A stretch of DNA of 64,000 bases from Chitinophagaceae bacterium UBA4411 (lineage in GTDB: Bacteria; Bacteroidota; Bacteroidia; Chitinophagales; Chitinophagaceae): positions 248,001 to 312,000 of the forward strand of contig DGQP01000003.1 in the NCBI GenBank assembly GCA_002400415.1, read 5' to 3'. Below are positions 52,160-61,027 of this stretch, piece by piece. Every line of letters begins with the position of its first letter. Position 1 is the stretch's first letter. A model generated the notes under the pieces. That model was not told where the DNA came from and did not search any database. It worked only from the letters and a program-made list of their open reading frames with translations. Made by a program: the position numbers and the translations under genes.

Positions 52160-53551
52160 ATGCACGACATGAGTAAAACAAAGACAAACAGCGGGATATA
52201 CACAATATTGTTTATTGTCATTGCTGCCTGTTCATCTCCTGCATATGCGCAGAGCACAAACCAACTAAAGGACAGTGTATCCGGTATGCGTTATCTTGAC
52301 AATGGTATAATAAAGCTGGGTATTGATTTGAACCTGGGAGGTGCCATTACCTATCTGGAAGATAAACGACATCCCGGCAATATGATCAACAATCATGATT
52401 GGGGACGGCAGATACAAATGTCTTTCTATGGCGGGCCTGTTCCTTATTCACCCGAAGGAAAATCTCCACACACCGTATGGAAAAACCTGGGATGGAATCC
52501 TATCCAATCAGGTGACTGGGCTAATAATCGTTCCAGGGTGCTGGCGTATAACAATTCAGGACAAGAACTATATGTAAAGTGTATTCCCATGCAATGGCCG
52601 TTAGACAATGTGCCGGGAGAATGTACGTTTGAGAGCTGGATCCGCCTGGATGATCATACCGTACAGGTAAAATCAAGGATTAATAATAAAAGAAAGGACA
52701 GTACATTTTATAACAGTAGATCGCAGGAACTGCCTGCTATCTACACCAGTATAGCATTTAACCAACTGACCACCTACCGGGGATCCCGCCCTTTTACAAA
52801 CGATACGGTCAGCTATATTCGTAATAACAACCCATCCAATGGCACAGAAATAAAGTGGGCAACCTGGGATGCTACAGAAAACTGGGCGGCCAATCTCAAT
52901 AAAGAAAAAAGAGGCCTTGGTATCTGGATGCCGGAATCGCAATTTTTTTGCGGAGGTTCATATGGTAACGCTGGCGATACATTCAGCACCAAAGCTACTG
53001 CCACCAGTTATATTTCACCTTTGTTGAATGAAATCCTGGATCATAATATTCAATATGAATATAATTATGTGCTTATCCTGGGATCACTCGATGAAATCAG
53101 GTCGTATGTCTATGCGCATGCAAAAAGAAATAAATCTCCGGTCTATTATTTTAAGGAAGACAGGCAGCATTTTATATATGAGAATGTCACTGATGCGGGC
53201 TGGCCGGTTGAAGGATGCCTGGATCTGAAACCGGAAAAAGGTTCAGCGATCATAAGCCCGGTGTCTTTTTGGAATGCAGAAGATGCACCGTATGTTCAGC
53301 TTGAAGCTGCTTCTTCAGTTAAAAAGGGGAAGGGCAGGATTTATTTTCGTGTATTCGGCGAACAGGGCTACAAGGAATCTAACAGCATTGCTTTTGAAAT
53401 TGCCGGTGATGGAAAATTTCATGAATATAAAATACCATTGAAGGATATACCGGGTTACAAAGGGTTTATTACAAATATTAAGATGGTTCTGCCTTTCGAT
53501 GATTCCGGCAAGGATAAACGTTTTCAGATCAGGACTATTTTATTGAAATAA
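52160..53551 (+). CDS. Secreted protein of unrecognised family (PUL-associated)
   Basis: 463 aa (or 460 from Met4 at 52169). Signal peptide (IYTILFIVIAACSSPAYAQS). I do not recognise the family. The first 300 residues are rich in Trp, Tyr and Asn (NMINNHDWGRQIQMSFYGG; HTVWKNLGWNPIQSGDWANN; LNKEKRGLGIWMPESQFF), suggesting a sugar-binding supersandwich. The last 150 residues (GSAIISPVSFWNAEDAPYVQ; FRVFGEQGYKES) look like a carbohydrate-binding beta-sandwich. Candidate acidic residues lie in EWP-like and WDATENW positions. The gene abuts GH106 with zero spacing and precedes a beta-lactamase-fold gene by 26 bases, so it belongs to the locus. A glycoside hydrolase, lyase or binding protein are all possible. 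Confidence 0.75.
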   Translation: MHDMSKTKTNSGIYTILFIVIAACSSPAYAQSTNQLKDSVSGMRYLDNGIIKLGIDLNLGGAITYLEDKRHPGNMINNHDWGRQIQMSFYGGPVPYSPEGKSPHTVWKNLGWNPIQSGDWANNRSRVLAYNNSGQELYVKCIPMQWPLDNVPGECTFESWIRLDDHTVQVKSRINNKRKDSTFYNSRSQELPAIYTSIAFNQLTTYRGSRPFTNDTVSYIRNNNPSNGTEIKWATWDATENWAANLNKEKRGLGIWMPESQFFCGGSYGNAGDTFSTKATATSYISPLLNEILDHNIQYEYNYVLILGSLDEIRSYVYAHAKRNKSPVYYFKEDRQHFIYENVTDAGWPVEGCLDLKPEKGSAIISPVSFWNAEDAPYVQLEAASSVKKGKGRIYFRVFGEQGYKESNSIAFEIAGDGKFHEYKIPLKDIPGYKGFITNIKMVLPFDDSGKDKRFQIRTILLK

Positions 53552-53577
53552 AATTCTTCAGTATAAAACGCAATACA

Positions 53578-54855
53578 ATGAGGAGATCATTATTCATTAC
53601 CGGATGTGCTGTCTTATGTGTTTTTACCATTTATGCACAAAAGGAATCACCGGCAACAATTTCCGGTGTATCAGCTAAGCGGCTGCAACGGATCGATACT
53701 GTTATTCAGGAATATATCAGTAAAAAATGGATCAATGGCGCTGTGGCGGTTGTTTACAAAAATGGAGCACCGGTTTATTTTAAAGCAATAGGGTATGATG
53801 ACCTGGATACGAAGACGCCTTTGCAGAAGGATGCCATTTTCCGGCTGGCTTCAATGACCAAGGCTATCGTTTCAACAGGAGTTATGCTGTTGTATGAAGA
53901 AGGAAAATTTTTGCCTGATGATCCTGTCTCTATGTATATCCCGGAGTTTAAAAACGTTAAGGTGCTGGATAAATTCAATGAAAAGGATTCGACCTATACA
54001 ACGATACCGGCAAAACGGCAGGTTACAATCAGGGATTTACTCAGTCATATTGCCGGTATTGGATATCCTCAAATTGGCAGCAAAGAGCAAAATGCTATTT
54101 ATAGTAAAGCAGGCCTGCACATGGGGATGACTTCAGAAGATACCGCCTTTTTGGCTACCAAAATGAAAATACTTGCCGGGTTGCCTTTGTTTAGCCAGCC
54201 CGGTGAAAAATGGAGTTATGGATTAAATACCGACTTGCTGGGATACCTGATTGAAATATGGTCGGGAATGCCCCTTGACCAGTTTTTAAAGAAAAGAATT
54301 TTTGATCCGTTGGGAATGAAGGATACCTATTTCTATTTGCCCGGGTCAAAATACAACAGGCTGGCTATACAGTATACACAGGATGTAACAGGTGATTTGA
54401 AAAAAGCCACGCACTATATAGAACTCAATGGAAAACTCTTTACAGATTTCCCGGTATCAAAAGGCAATTACTTTTCAGGTGGCGGCGGTCTCTGTGGCAC
54501 TGCACAAGATTATACTGTTTTTATGCAGATGATATTAAACAAGGGTATTTATAAAGGTGTACGAATACTCAGCCCGAATACAATACGATTAATGACAGTG
54601 AACCAGATTGGGAATATTGCTATCGGCTACGATGACAGGTTTGGTCTTGGTTTCCAGGTTACAACTGAAAAAGGAAGCACAAGAACTCCTCTCAACCCAG
54701 GCTCTCTCAGTTGGGCGGGTGCATTTGGTACTTCATTCTGGATCGATCCGTCCGAAAACCTGACGGCAGCACTTTTTCTTCAGATACTTCCGAACAGCCA
54801 CAACGAAATTCATGACAAATTTAAAGCCCTGGTTTACCAGGCAATTGAAAAATAA
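53578..54855 (+). CDS. Secreted class-C beta-lactamase-fold serine hydrolase
   Basis: 425 aa. Signal peptide ends at YAQ. The S-x-x-K nucleophile is SMTK in FRLASMTKAIVSTGVMLLYEEGK (about residue 93-96); the Y-x-N motif is YGLN in KWSYGLNTDLLGYLIE (about 215-218). The usual class-C/esterase fold follows to LVYQAIEK. In glycan loci such proteins often act as esterases, for example on ferulate, acetate or other acyl groups; a resistance role is unlikely from the context. Located between the unknown 463-aa gene and the second GH106. Confidence 0.88.
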   Translation: MRRSLFITGCAVLCVFTIYAQKESPATISGVSAKRLQRIDTVIQEYISKKWINGAVAVVYKNGAPVYFKAIGYDDLDTKTPLQKDAIFRLASMTKAIVSTGVMLLYEEGKFLPDDPVSMYIPEFKNVKVLDKFNEKDSTYTTIPAKRQVTIRDLLSHIAGIGYPQIGSKEQNAIYSKAGLHMGMTSEDTAFLATKMKILAGLPLFSQPGEKWSYGLNTDLLGYLIEIWSGMPLDQFLKKRIFDPLGMKDTYFYLPGSKYNRLAIQYTQDVTGDLKKATHYIELNGKLFTDFPVSKGNYFSGGGGLCGTAQDYTVFMQMILNKGIYKGVRILSPNTIRLMTVNQIGNIAIGYDDRFGLGFQVTTEKGSTRTPLNPGSLSWAGAFGTSFWIDPSENLTAALFLQILPNSHNEIHDKFKALVYQAIEK

Positions 54856-54870
54856 TTTTAGGAGAGCAGC

Positions 54871-57708
54871 TTGAAGAAATGCATCATCATATTGTTTTTT
54901 TTAATGGCAGTTCAGGCAAGGACGCAAGTCCGGGTTGAATGGCCTGCAATCAGCATGCAAACAAAACCATGGGCCCGCTGGTGGTGGCCGGGCAGTGCAG
55001 TAAACAAGGCAGACATTTTTTCATTACTAAAACAATACAAACAGGCTGGATTAGGTGGTTTGGAAATAACTCCGGTTTATGGAGTTAAAGGACAGGAAGA
55101 CCGGTTCATCAACTACCTGTCCTGGGATTGGATGGATGTGTTTGAATTTACATTAATGAAAGCAGGTTCCCTGCAATTGGGCATTGACATGGCAACAGGA
55201 ACAGGCTGGCCGTTTGGCGGTCCCTGGGTGGGGCCGGATGATGCATGCCGGAACTTCCATATGAAAGTGTTTTCGTTAAAAGAAGGAGAAAGAATTACCG
55301 AACCTGTAAAAATGATGCAGGAACCTTTTGTAAGCTCAATCGGGGTACGGGGAGTAAATGCAGATTCTTTAAAATTCCCGATAGGGAATAATCCTGATCT
55401 TCAGAAATATGCGTTTGAACAGGTTCGTTATGCTACCAGCATGCCATTGCAAACCCTGGTGGGATTTGCAGACAGCGGCGAAACCAGGGAACTAACCAGC
55501 TATATAGATAAAGAAGGTATACTTCAATGGACTGCGCCGAAAGGCACCTGGAAGATATATGCTTTATTCATGGGATGGCATGGGAAAATGGTGGAACGTG
55601 CTGCACCGGGAGGTGAAGGCGATGTTATTGATCACTTCAGTACCAGGGCGTTTAAAAATTATGTGCTGAAATTTGATACAGCGTTTAAAGGACGAAATAT
55701 TCAGCATCTCCGTTCTTTCTTTAATGATTCATATGAGGTGGATGATGCTAAAGGACAAAGTAACTGGACGCCGGATTTTTTTTCCGAATTTCAAAAAAGG
55801 AGAGGGTATGATTTAAAAACTCAATTACCCTCTTTGTATGCTGCTTTAAACGGAACCGTTGAATCAGCAGTACTATATGATTACAGGCTTACAGTTTCGG
55901 AATTACTATATGATAATTTTACCGCTGCATGGAGAAATTGGGCAAAGACAAAAGGAAAAATTATTCGTAACCAGGCTCATGGTTCACCGGCAAATATTCT
56001 TGACCTGTATGCCGCAGCTGATATACCTGAAACAGAAGGTAATGATATTCTCAGGTTTAAATTTGCCTCTTCTGCAGCTCATGTTGGCGGGAAAAAACTG
56101 GTTTCGGCAGAAGCTTCCACCTGGCTTGGCGAGCATTTTTGCAGTAAGCTCAGCGATATTAAAGCAAATGCAGACCAGTTTTTTCTTGCAGGGGTTAATC
56201 ACTTGTTTTATCATGGAGTAAGCTATTCCCCGCCTGCGGCAAAATGGCCGGGATGGCTGTTTTATGCGTCTGTTCATTTTGCTCCCGCGAATCCATTTTG
56301 GAAAGACTTTGCCAAATTGAATGAGTATGTTTCCAGGTGCCAGTCTTTTTTGCAAAGGGGAAACCCGGATAATGATATCCTCCTTTATTATCCTTTCAGC
56401 GATTTTTTATCAGCAAAAGGATCCGGCCTGCTACGCCATTTTGATGGAATGCAGGGTGTGGAAAGCTCCGGTTTTGCACAGACAGCAAAAGAAATGCAGG
56501 AAGCAGGTTACAGTTTCGATTTTATATCTGATAAACAGATTATGGATTTGAATACCGAAAAGGGGGAAATAAGGACGGGTTCACTAGCTTATAAAACTAT
56601 AGTCCTGCCGGGTTGCTCTTTTATCCCTCTTGCAACATGGCAAAAATTGTTGCGCCTGGCAGAGGAAGGAGCTACTGTTATTTTTTATAAGAAGATGCCG
56701 GCTGAAGTGCCGGGGCTTTTTAATGGACGCAGGCAGACAGAAACGCTGCAACTGGAATTGAATGCATTACATTTTATTAAAACTACCGGACAGGAAATTT
56801 CAAAAGCCATTACCGGGCAAGGTTCCGTATTAGCAGGGGATAATTTAAGAAAGCTCTTTTCTTATGCTGGTATTGAACGGGAGTTGCTGACGGATAGTGG
56901 TATTGCGTTTACCAGGAAAGAAATAGATGGGGATAAGGAGTATTTTATTGTAAATAACAACAATCAGGAATGGAACGGCTGGCTGCCTTTTCTTTCTGCG
57001 GGTAATTCAGCTGTATTATTTGATCCCATGATGCATAAATCAGGGCTCTCAAAGTTTAAGAAAGACAATAGCCGGTATGTAAAAGTATTCGTGCAGCTAA
57101 AGCCCGGAGAATCCTGTTTTGTCCGTATCCTGAAAGGAGAGGTGAAAGCTGAAAATTATCCTTACATCCTGGATGAAGAAAGCCCTGGGAAAATTCAGGG
57201 ACAATGGGAAGTAACATTTTTAAACGGGGGCCCTTCAATACCGGGCAGGTTAACACTACAGCAGCCGGGTTACTGGACGGATCAGAAAGACAGTGCTTAC
57301 ACCGTGTTTTCCGGTACGGCTTCCTACTCCGTAAAATTTGATCATCTTCCGGGGAAATCCCAATGGTACCAGCTGGATCTTGGAAAAGTAAGCGGCACGG
57401 CACGGGTATACCTGAACGGGAAAAATATTGATGTACTGATAGGCCCTTTTTATAAAGTGCTTATTAAAGGGTCCTTGCTCAGGAATAAGAACAACTTACT
57501 TAGGGTGGATATCTCTAATTCCATGATCAACCGGATAATTGATCTTGACAGGAAAGGAGCAGATTGGAAAATCTTTTACAACATTAATTTCCCGGCATTC
57601 TACCCGGCTAACAGGGGTAAAGATGGATTGTTTAATGCCGGAAAATGGGAGACAGAAGAAGCAGGATTAAAAGGCCCTGTTTTACTATCTCCGGTGACGG
57701 TTTATTGA
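54871..57708 (+). CDS. GH106-like alpha-L-rhamnosidase (second copy), TTG start
   Basis: 945 aa. Start is TTG at 54871, with a strong AGGAG (54860-54864) 6 bases upstream and a signal peptide beginning there (MKKCIIILFFLMAVQA). The next in-frame ATG at 54904 falls inside the signal. KPWARWWWPGSAVNKADIFS, QAGLGGLEITPVYGV, and GIDMATGTGWPFGGPWVGP are GH106 signatures; C-terminal domains include LDLGKVSGTARVYLNG and NLLRVDISNSMINRIIDLDR. It is distinct from the first copy, suggesting a second rhamnose linkage. Stop 81 bases before the rhaT gene, with dyads between. Confidence 0.9.
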   Translation: MKKCIIILFFLMAVQARTQVRVEWPAISMQTKPWARWWWPGSAVNKADIFSLLKQYKQAGLGGLEITPVYGVKGQEDRFINYLSWDWMDVFEFTLMKAGSLQLGIDMATGTGWPFGGPWVGPDDACRNFHMKVFSLKEGERITEPVKMMQEPFVSSIGVRGVNADSLKFPIGNNPDLQKYAFEQVRYATSMPLQTLVGFADSGETRELTSYIDKEGILQWTAPKGTWKIYALFMGWHGKMVERAAPGGEGDVIDHFSTRAFKNYVLKFDTAFKGRNIQHLRSFFNDSYEVDDAKGQSNWTPDFFSEFQKRRGYDLKTQLPSLYAALNGTVESAVLYDYRLTVSELLYDNFTAAWRNWAKTKGKIIRNQAHGSPANILDLYAAADIPETEGNDILRFKFASSAAHVGGKKLVSAEASTWLGEHFCSKLSDIKANADQFFLAGVNHLFYHGVSYSPPAAKWPGWLFYASVHFAPANPFWKDFAKLNEYVSRCQSFLQRGNPDNDILLYYPFSDFLSAKGSGLLRHFDGMQGVESSGFAQTAKEMQEAGYSFDFISDKQIMDLNTEKGEIRTGSLAYKTIVLPGCSFIPLATWQKLLRLAEEGATVIFYKKMPAEVPGLFNGRRQTETLQLELNALHFIKTTGQEISKAITGQGSVLAGDNLRKLFSYAGIERELLTDSGIAFTRKEIDGDKEYFIVNNNNQEWNGWLPFLSAGNSAVLFDPMMHKSGLSKFKKDNSRYVKVFVQLKPGESCFVRILKGEVKAENYPYILDEESPGKIQGQWEVTFLNGGPSIPGRLTLQQPGYWTDQKDSAYTVFSGTASYSVKFDHLPGKSQWYQLDLGKVSGTARVYLNGKNIDVLIGPFYKVLIKGSLLRNKNNLLRVDISNSMINRIIDLDRKGADWKIFYNINFPAFYPANRGKDGLFNAGKWETEEAGLKGPVLLSPVTVY

Positions 57709-57734
57709 ATAGTATGCAGCATGGAGGCACATGA

Positions 57735-57778
57735 CAGTTAACTGATTAAGCAATAATAATTTTAGTACTCGCTGTACT
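57735..57778. promoter_or_regulatory. Operator-like dyads upstream of rhaT
   Basis: CAGTTAACTG (57735-57744) and AGTAC-TCGCT-GTACT (57764-57778) are perfect inverted repeats in the 81-bp gap. They could be binding sites for the GntR or AraC-type rhamnose regulator and would set the catabolic genes apart from the enzyme genes upstream. Confidence 0.5.
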
Positions 57779-57789
57779 TATTTTATATT

Positions 57790-58848
57790 ATGATAACGAT
57801 TGTTTTAGGATTAATTTTTCATTTTATCGGAGGTTTTGCCTCCGGAAGTTTTTATATACCCTATAAAAAAATCAGGGATTGGTCCTGGGAGAGCTACTGG
57901 CTGGCCGGAGGTATCTTTTCCTGGTTCATCATCCCTTTTATAGCAGCCTGGATTACGGTACCCGGTTTTATGGATATCATTCTTTCTGCTTCCGGGAAAA
58001 CGATTTTATGGACTTATGTGATGGGCGTTCTGTGGGGTATCGGGGGGCTGACATTTGGATTAGCCATGCGTTACCTGGGAATGTCATTAGGCATGGCTGT
58101 TGCGCTCGGGTTTACTTCTTCATTTGGGGCATTAATACCGGCAATTTACCGTGACTTGTTTACAAACGAAACTGCGAATACATTCAGTTCTATGCTTGGC
58201 AGCTGGGGAGGCAGATATGTGCTCCTGGGTATTATAGTTTGTCTTGCCGGGATCGCTATTTGCGGTCGTGCCGGAACATTAAAGGAAAAGGAACTGACGA
58301 AAGAACAGAAGCAGGTGAGCATTAAGGAATTTAATCTCAGGAAAGGGCTGATAGTGGCGGTGATCTCAGGGATACTCAGTGCCTGCTTTAATTATGGAAT
58401 TGAAGCAGGACGGGCTATGAGCCAGGCGGCAGAAGAAGCGGGAGCAAATCCTTTATTCCGCAATAATGTAATTTTTGTGGTGGTGCTATGGGGCGGGTTG
58501 ACAACCAATCTTATCTGGTGCGTACTTCTTAATATCAGGAACAAATCCTACAAAGATTACCTGAATAAAAAAACACCGCTTTTAAGAAATTATGTTTTTG
58601 CCGCACTTGCAGGGACTACCTGGTTTTTGCAATTCTTCTTTTACGGGATGGGAGAAAGTAAACTTGGTAACGGGGCCAGCTCGTGGATTCTACATATGGC
58701 CTTTATCATACTGGTATCTACAATGTGGGGGCTGGTATTGAAAGAATGGAAAGGGGTAAGTGCAAAGACAATCCGGACTATATCAATCGGGATAGTGGTA
58801 ATAATACTTTCCGTAATCCTTGTCGGATACGGCAACTCATTAATATAA
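57790..58848 (+). CDS. rhaT: L-rhamnose/H+ symporter
   Basis: 352 aa with about ten membrane segments; RhaT family in the drug/metabolite transporter superfamily. Family features: HFIGGFASGSFYIPYKKIRDW at the N-terminus, GLTFGLAMRYLGMSLGMAVA, and C-terminal FYGMGESKLGNGASSWILHM. It imports free L-rhamnose from the periplasm after GH106 action. It is the first gene of the catabolic operon with rhaD/E, rhaI and the kinase, 29 bases before the bifunctional enzyme. Confidence 0.93.
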   Translation: MITIVLGLIFHFIGGFASGSFYIPYKKIRDWSWESYWLAGGIFSWFIIPFIAAWITVPGFMDIILSASGKTILWTYVMGVLWGIGGLTFGLAMRYLGMSLGMAVALGFTSSFGALIPAIYRDLFTNETANTFSSMLGSWGGRYVLLGIIVCLAGIAICGRAGTLKEKELTKEQKQVSIKEFNLRKGLIVAVISGILSACFNYGIEAGRAMSQAAEEAGANPLFRNNVIFVVVLWGGLTTNLIWCVLLNIRNKSYKDYLNKKTPLLRNYVFAALAGTTWFLQFFFYGMGESKLGNGASSWILHMAFIILVSTMWGLVLKEWKGVSAKTIRTISIGIVVIILSVILVGYGNSLI

Positions 58849-58877
58849 ACGGGCTTGTAAAAGCCGAATAAAAAAAT

Positions 58878-60995
58878 ATGGAACCCATCACTGAAAAATT
58901 CAAACATGTAAATTATCTCTGGGACGAAGCAATAGCTGCATCTATGAAAGATGATGAAGTGGCCCAGCTTATTTACCGGTCTAACCTGCTTGGCGCTGAT
59001 CTCCGGCTGACTAATTACGGGGGAGGTAATACATCCTGCAAGGCTATGACCACGGATCCCCTGACTGGTAACCCAACAGAAGTAATGTGGGTAAAAGGCA
59101 GCGGTGGGGATCTGAGGACCATGAAGCGAAGCGGGCTGGCGGCATTGTATACGGATCGCCTGCTGAGTTTAAAAAATGTTTACCGCGGCATTGCCTCTGA
59201 AGATGAAATGGTGGCGTTATTCAATCATTGCATATTTGATCTTGCATCAAAAGCGCCTTCTATTGATACTCCGTTACACGGGTTTTTGCCGTTCCGGCAT
59301 ATCGATCATTTACACCCGGATGCCGTTATTGCCATAGCAGCAGCTAAGGATGGAAAAAAGATTACAGAACAATTATTTAACGGAAGTGTTGGGTGGGTTG
59401 ACTGGCAACGGCCCGGTTTTGACCTGGGATTGAAGTTGCGGGAATGCCTGGATGAAAATCCACATATACGGGGAATTATACTGGGTTCTCACGGATTATT
59501 CACCTGGGGTGAGACATCGTATGAGAGCTACTGCAATACACTGGATGTTATTAATACCTGTGCTGAATATCTTGAAGACAAGTACCGGAAAAATGTCGCT
59601 TTCGGAGGTCATAAACTTGAATCGCTTCCTGCTGCGGAACGAAAACAACAGGCCATATTATTGAGCCCTTTGTTAAGAGGTTTTTGCAGCAGTAATCAGC
59701 CGATGATCGGGCATTTTACCGATGATGAAAGAGTGCTTGAGTTTATTAATTCAAAAGACCTGGAACGTCTTGCAGCTATGGGCACCAGCTGCCCGGATCA
59801 TTTTCTGCGGACAAAGATATCCCCGATGGTGTTGCAACTATCACCGCGGGCTGATATCACTGATCACGACAGCATAAAGGGAAAACTGGCAGTTCAGTTT
59901 GCTGAATACCGGAAAATGTACGGGGATTATTACAACCAGTGCAAACACCCGGATAGCCCTGCTATGCGGGACCCGAACCCGGTGATTATATTATATCCCG
60001 GGGTAGGAATGTTCTCGTTTGCAAAGGATAAACAGACAGCGAGAGTGGCTTCTGAATTTTATATCAATGCTATCAATGTAATGAAGGGGGCAGAAGCGAT
60101 ATCGGCTTACACTTCATTATCCAAACAGGCAGCTTTTGATATTGAATACTGGTTACTCGAAGAGGCTAAGCTGCAAAGGATGCCCCGGCCCAAACCGCTA
60201 AGCGGGAAGGTTGCCCTGATTACCGGTAGTGCCGGTGGCATCGGCAAAGCGATTGCTAAAAAATTTGCAAGAGAGGGAGCTTGTGTTATTATCAACGATA
60301 ATGATGTAAACAGGCTGGAACAGGCAAAAGAAGAATTTGGTCATTCTTTCAGCGGGGATGTATTTATTACCACGAAACTGGATGTAACAGACCCTGAAAC
60401 GATCAGCGCTGCGTTCAATGCATCGGTACTGGCTTTTGGTGGAGTTGATATTATCGTCAATAATGCAGGCCTTTCTATTTCCAAGCCATTGGAAGAGCAC
60501 TCTGAAGCGGATTGGGATATTTTGTATGATGTATTAGTGAAGGGGCAATTCCTGGTGACACAACAGGCAGCAGTGATTTTACGTAAACAGGGATTTGGCG
60601 GGGATATTATTAATATAGTAAGCAAGAATGCACTGGTAAGTGGCCCTAATAATATGGCGTATGGATCAGCCAAGGCAGCCCAGTTGCATCTCAGCAGGTT
60701 AAGCGCTGCCGAACTTGGGAAAGACCATGTCCGTGTGAATGTGATTAACCCGGATGCCGTTATTTCTGACAGCAAAATATGGAGTGGTGCCTGGGCAGAA
60801 GGGAGGGCAAAAGCCTATGGAATAAGTGTTGATGAATTGCCTTCGTATTATGCAAAAAGAACCTTGTTAAATGAGATCATTAATCCCGGGGATATCGCTG
60901 ACGCATGTTTTACATTTGTATGCGGATTATTACAGAAATCTACCGGCAATATTCTGAATGTTGATGGGGGAATTGCTATGGCATTTACCAGATAG
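58878..60995 (+). CDS. Bifunctional rhamnulose-1-phosphate aldolase / short-chain dehydrogenase
   Basis: 705 aa fusion. The N-terminal class II aldolase (about residues 30-430): NYGGGNTSCK, GSGGDLRTM, HLHPDAVIAIAAA (metal His), ILGSHGLFTWG. The C-terminal short-chain dehydrogenase (about 440-705): ALITGSAGGIGKAIAK (Rossmann), NNAG, catalytic Y-x3-K in MAYGSAKAAQ, and VDGGIAM end. The aldolase splits rhamnulose 1-phosphate to dihydroxyacetone phosphate and L-lactaldehyde; the dehydrogenase part oxidises lactaldehyde to L-lactate (RhaEW-like). The length of about 700 is normal for this fusion. The product feeds the LutA-type gene at the right edge. Confidence 0.93.
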   Translation: MEPITEKFKHVNYLWDEAIAASMKDDEVAQLIYRSNLLGADLRLTNYGGGNTSCKAMTTDPLTGNPTEVMWVKGSGGDLRTMKRSGLAALYTDRLLSLKNVYRGIASEDEMVALFNHCIFDLASKAPSIDTPLHGFLPFRHIDHLHPDAVIAIAAAKDGKKITEQLFNGSVGWVDWQRPGFDLGLKLRECLDENPHIRGIILGSHGLFTWGETSYESYCNTLDVINTCAEYLEDKYRKNVAFGGHKLESLPAAERKQQAILLSPLLRGFCSSNQPMIGHFTDDERVLEFINSKDLERLAAMGTSCPDHFLRTKISPMVLQLSPRADITDHDSIKGKLAVQFAEYRKMYGDYYNQCKHPDSPAMRDPNPVIILYPGVGMFSFAKDKQTARVASEFYINAINVMKGAEAISAYTSLSKQAAFDIEYWLLEEAKLQRMPRPKPLSGKVALITGSAGGIGKAIAKKFAREGACVIINDNDVNRLEQAKEEFGHSFSGDVFITTKLDVTDPETISAAFNASVLAFGGVDIIVNNAGLSISKPLEEHSEADWDILYDVLVKGQFLVTQQAAVILRKQGFGGDIINIVSKNALVSGPNNMAYGSAKAAQLHLSRLSAAELGKDHVRVNVINPDAVISDSKIWSGAWAEGRAKAYGISVDELPSYYAKRTLLNEIINPGDIADACFTFVCGLLQKSTGNILNVDGGIAMAFTR

Positions 60996-61027
60996 AAGAG
61001 TCGTTCAGATAATAAACAGGCTGTCAT

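Noticed and set aside
53578..54855. Antibiotic-resistance beta-lactamase
   Set aside because: Context is a glycan locus, and serine hydrolases of this fold are frequently esterases; no resistance-island features nearby.
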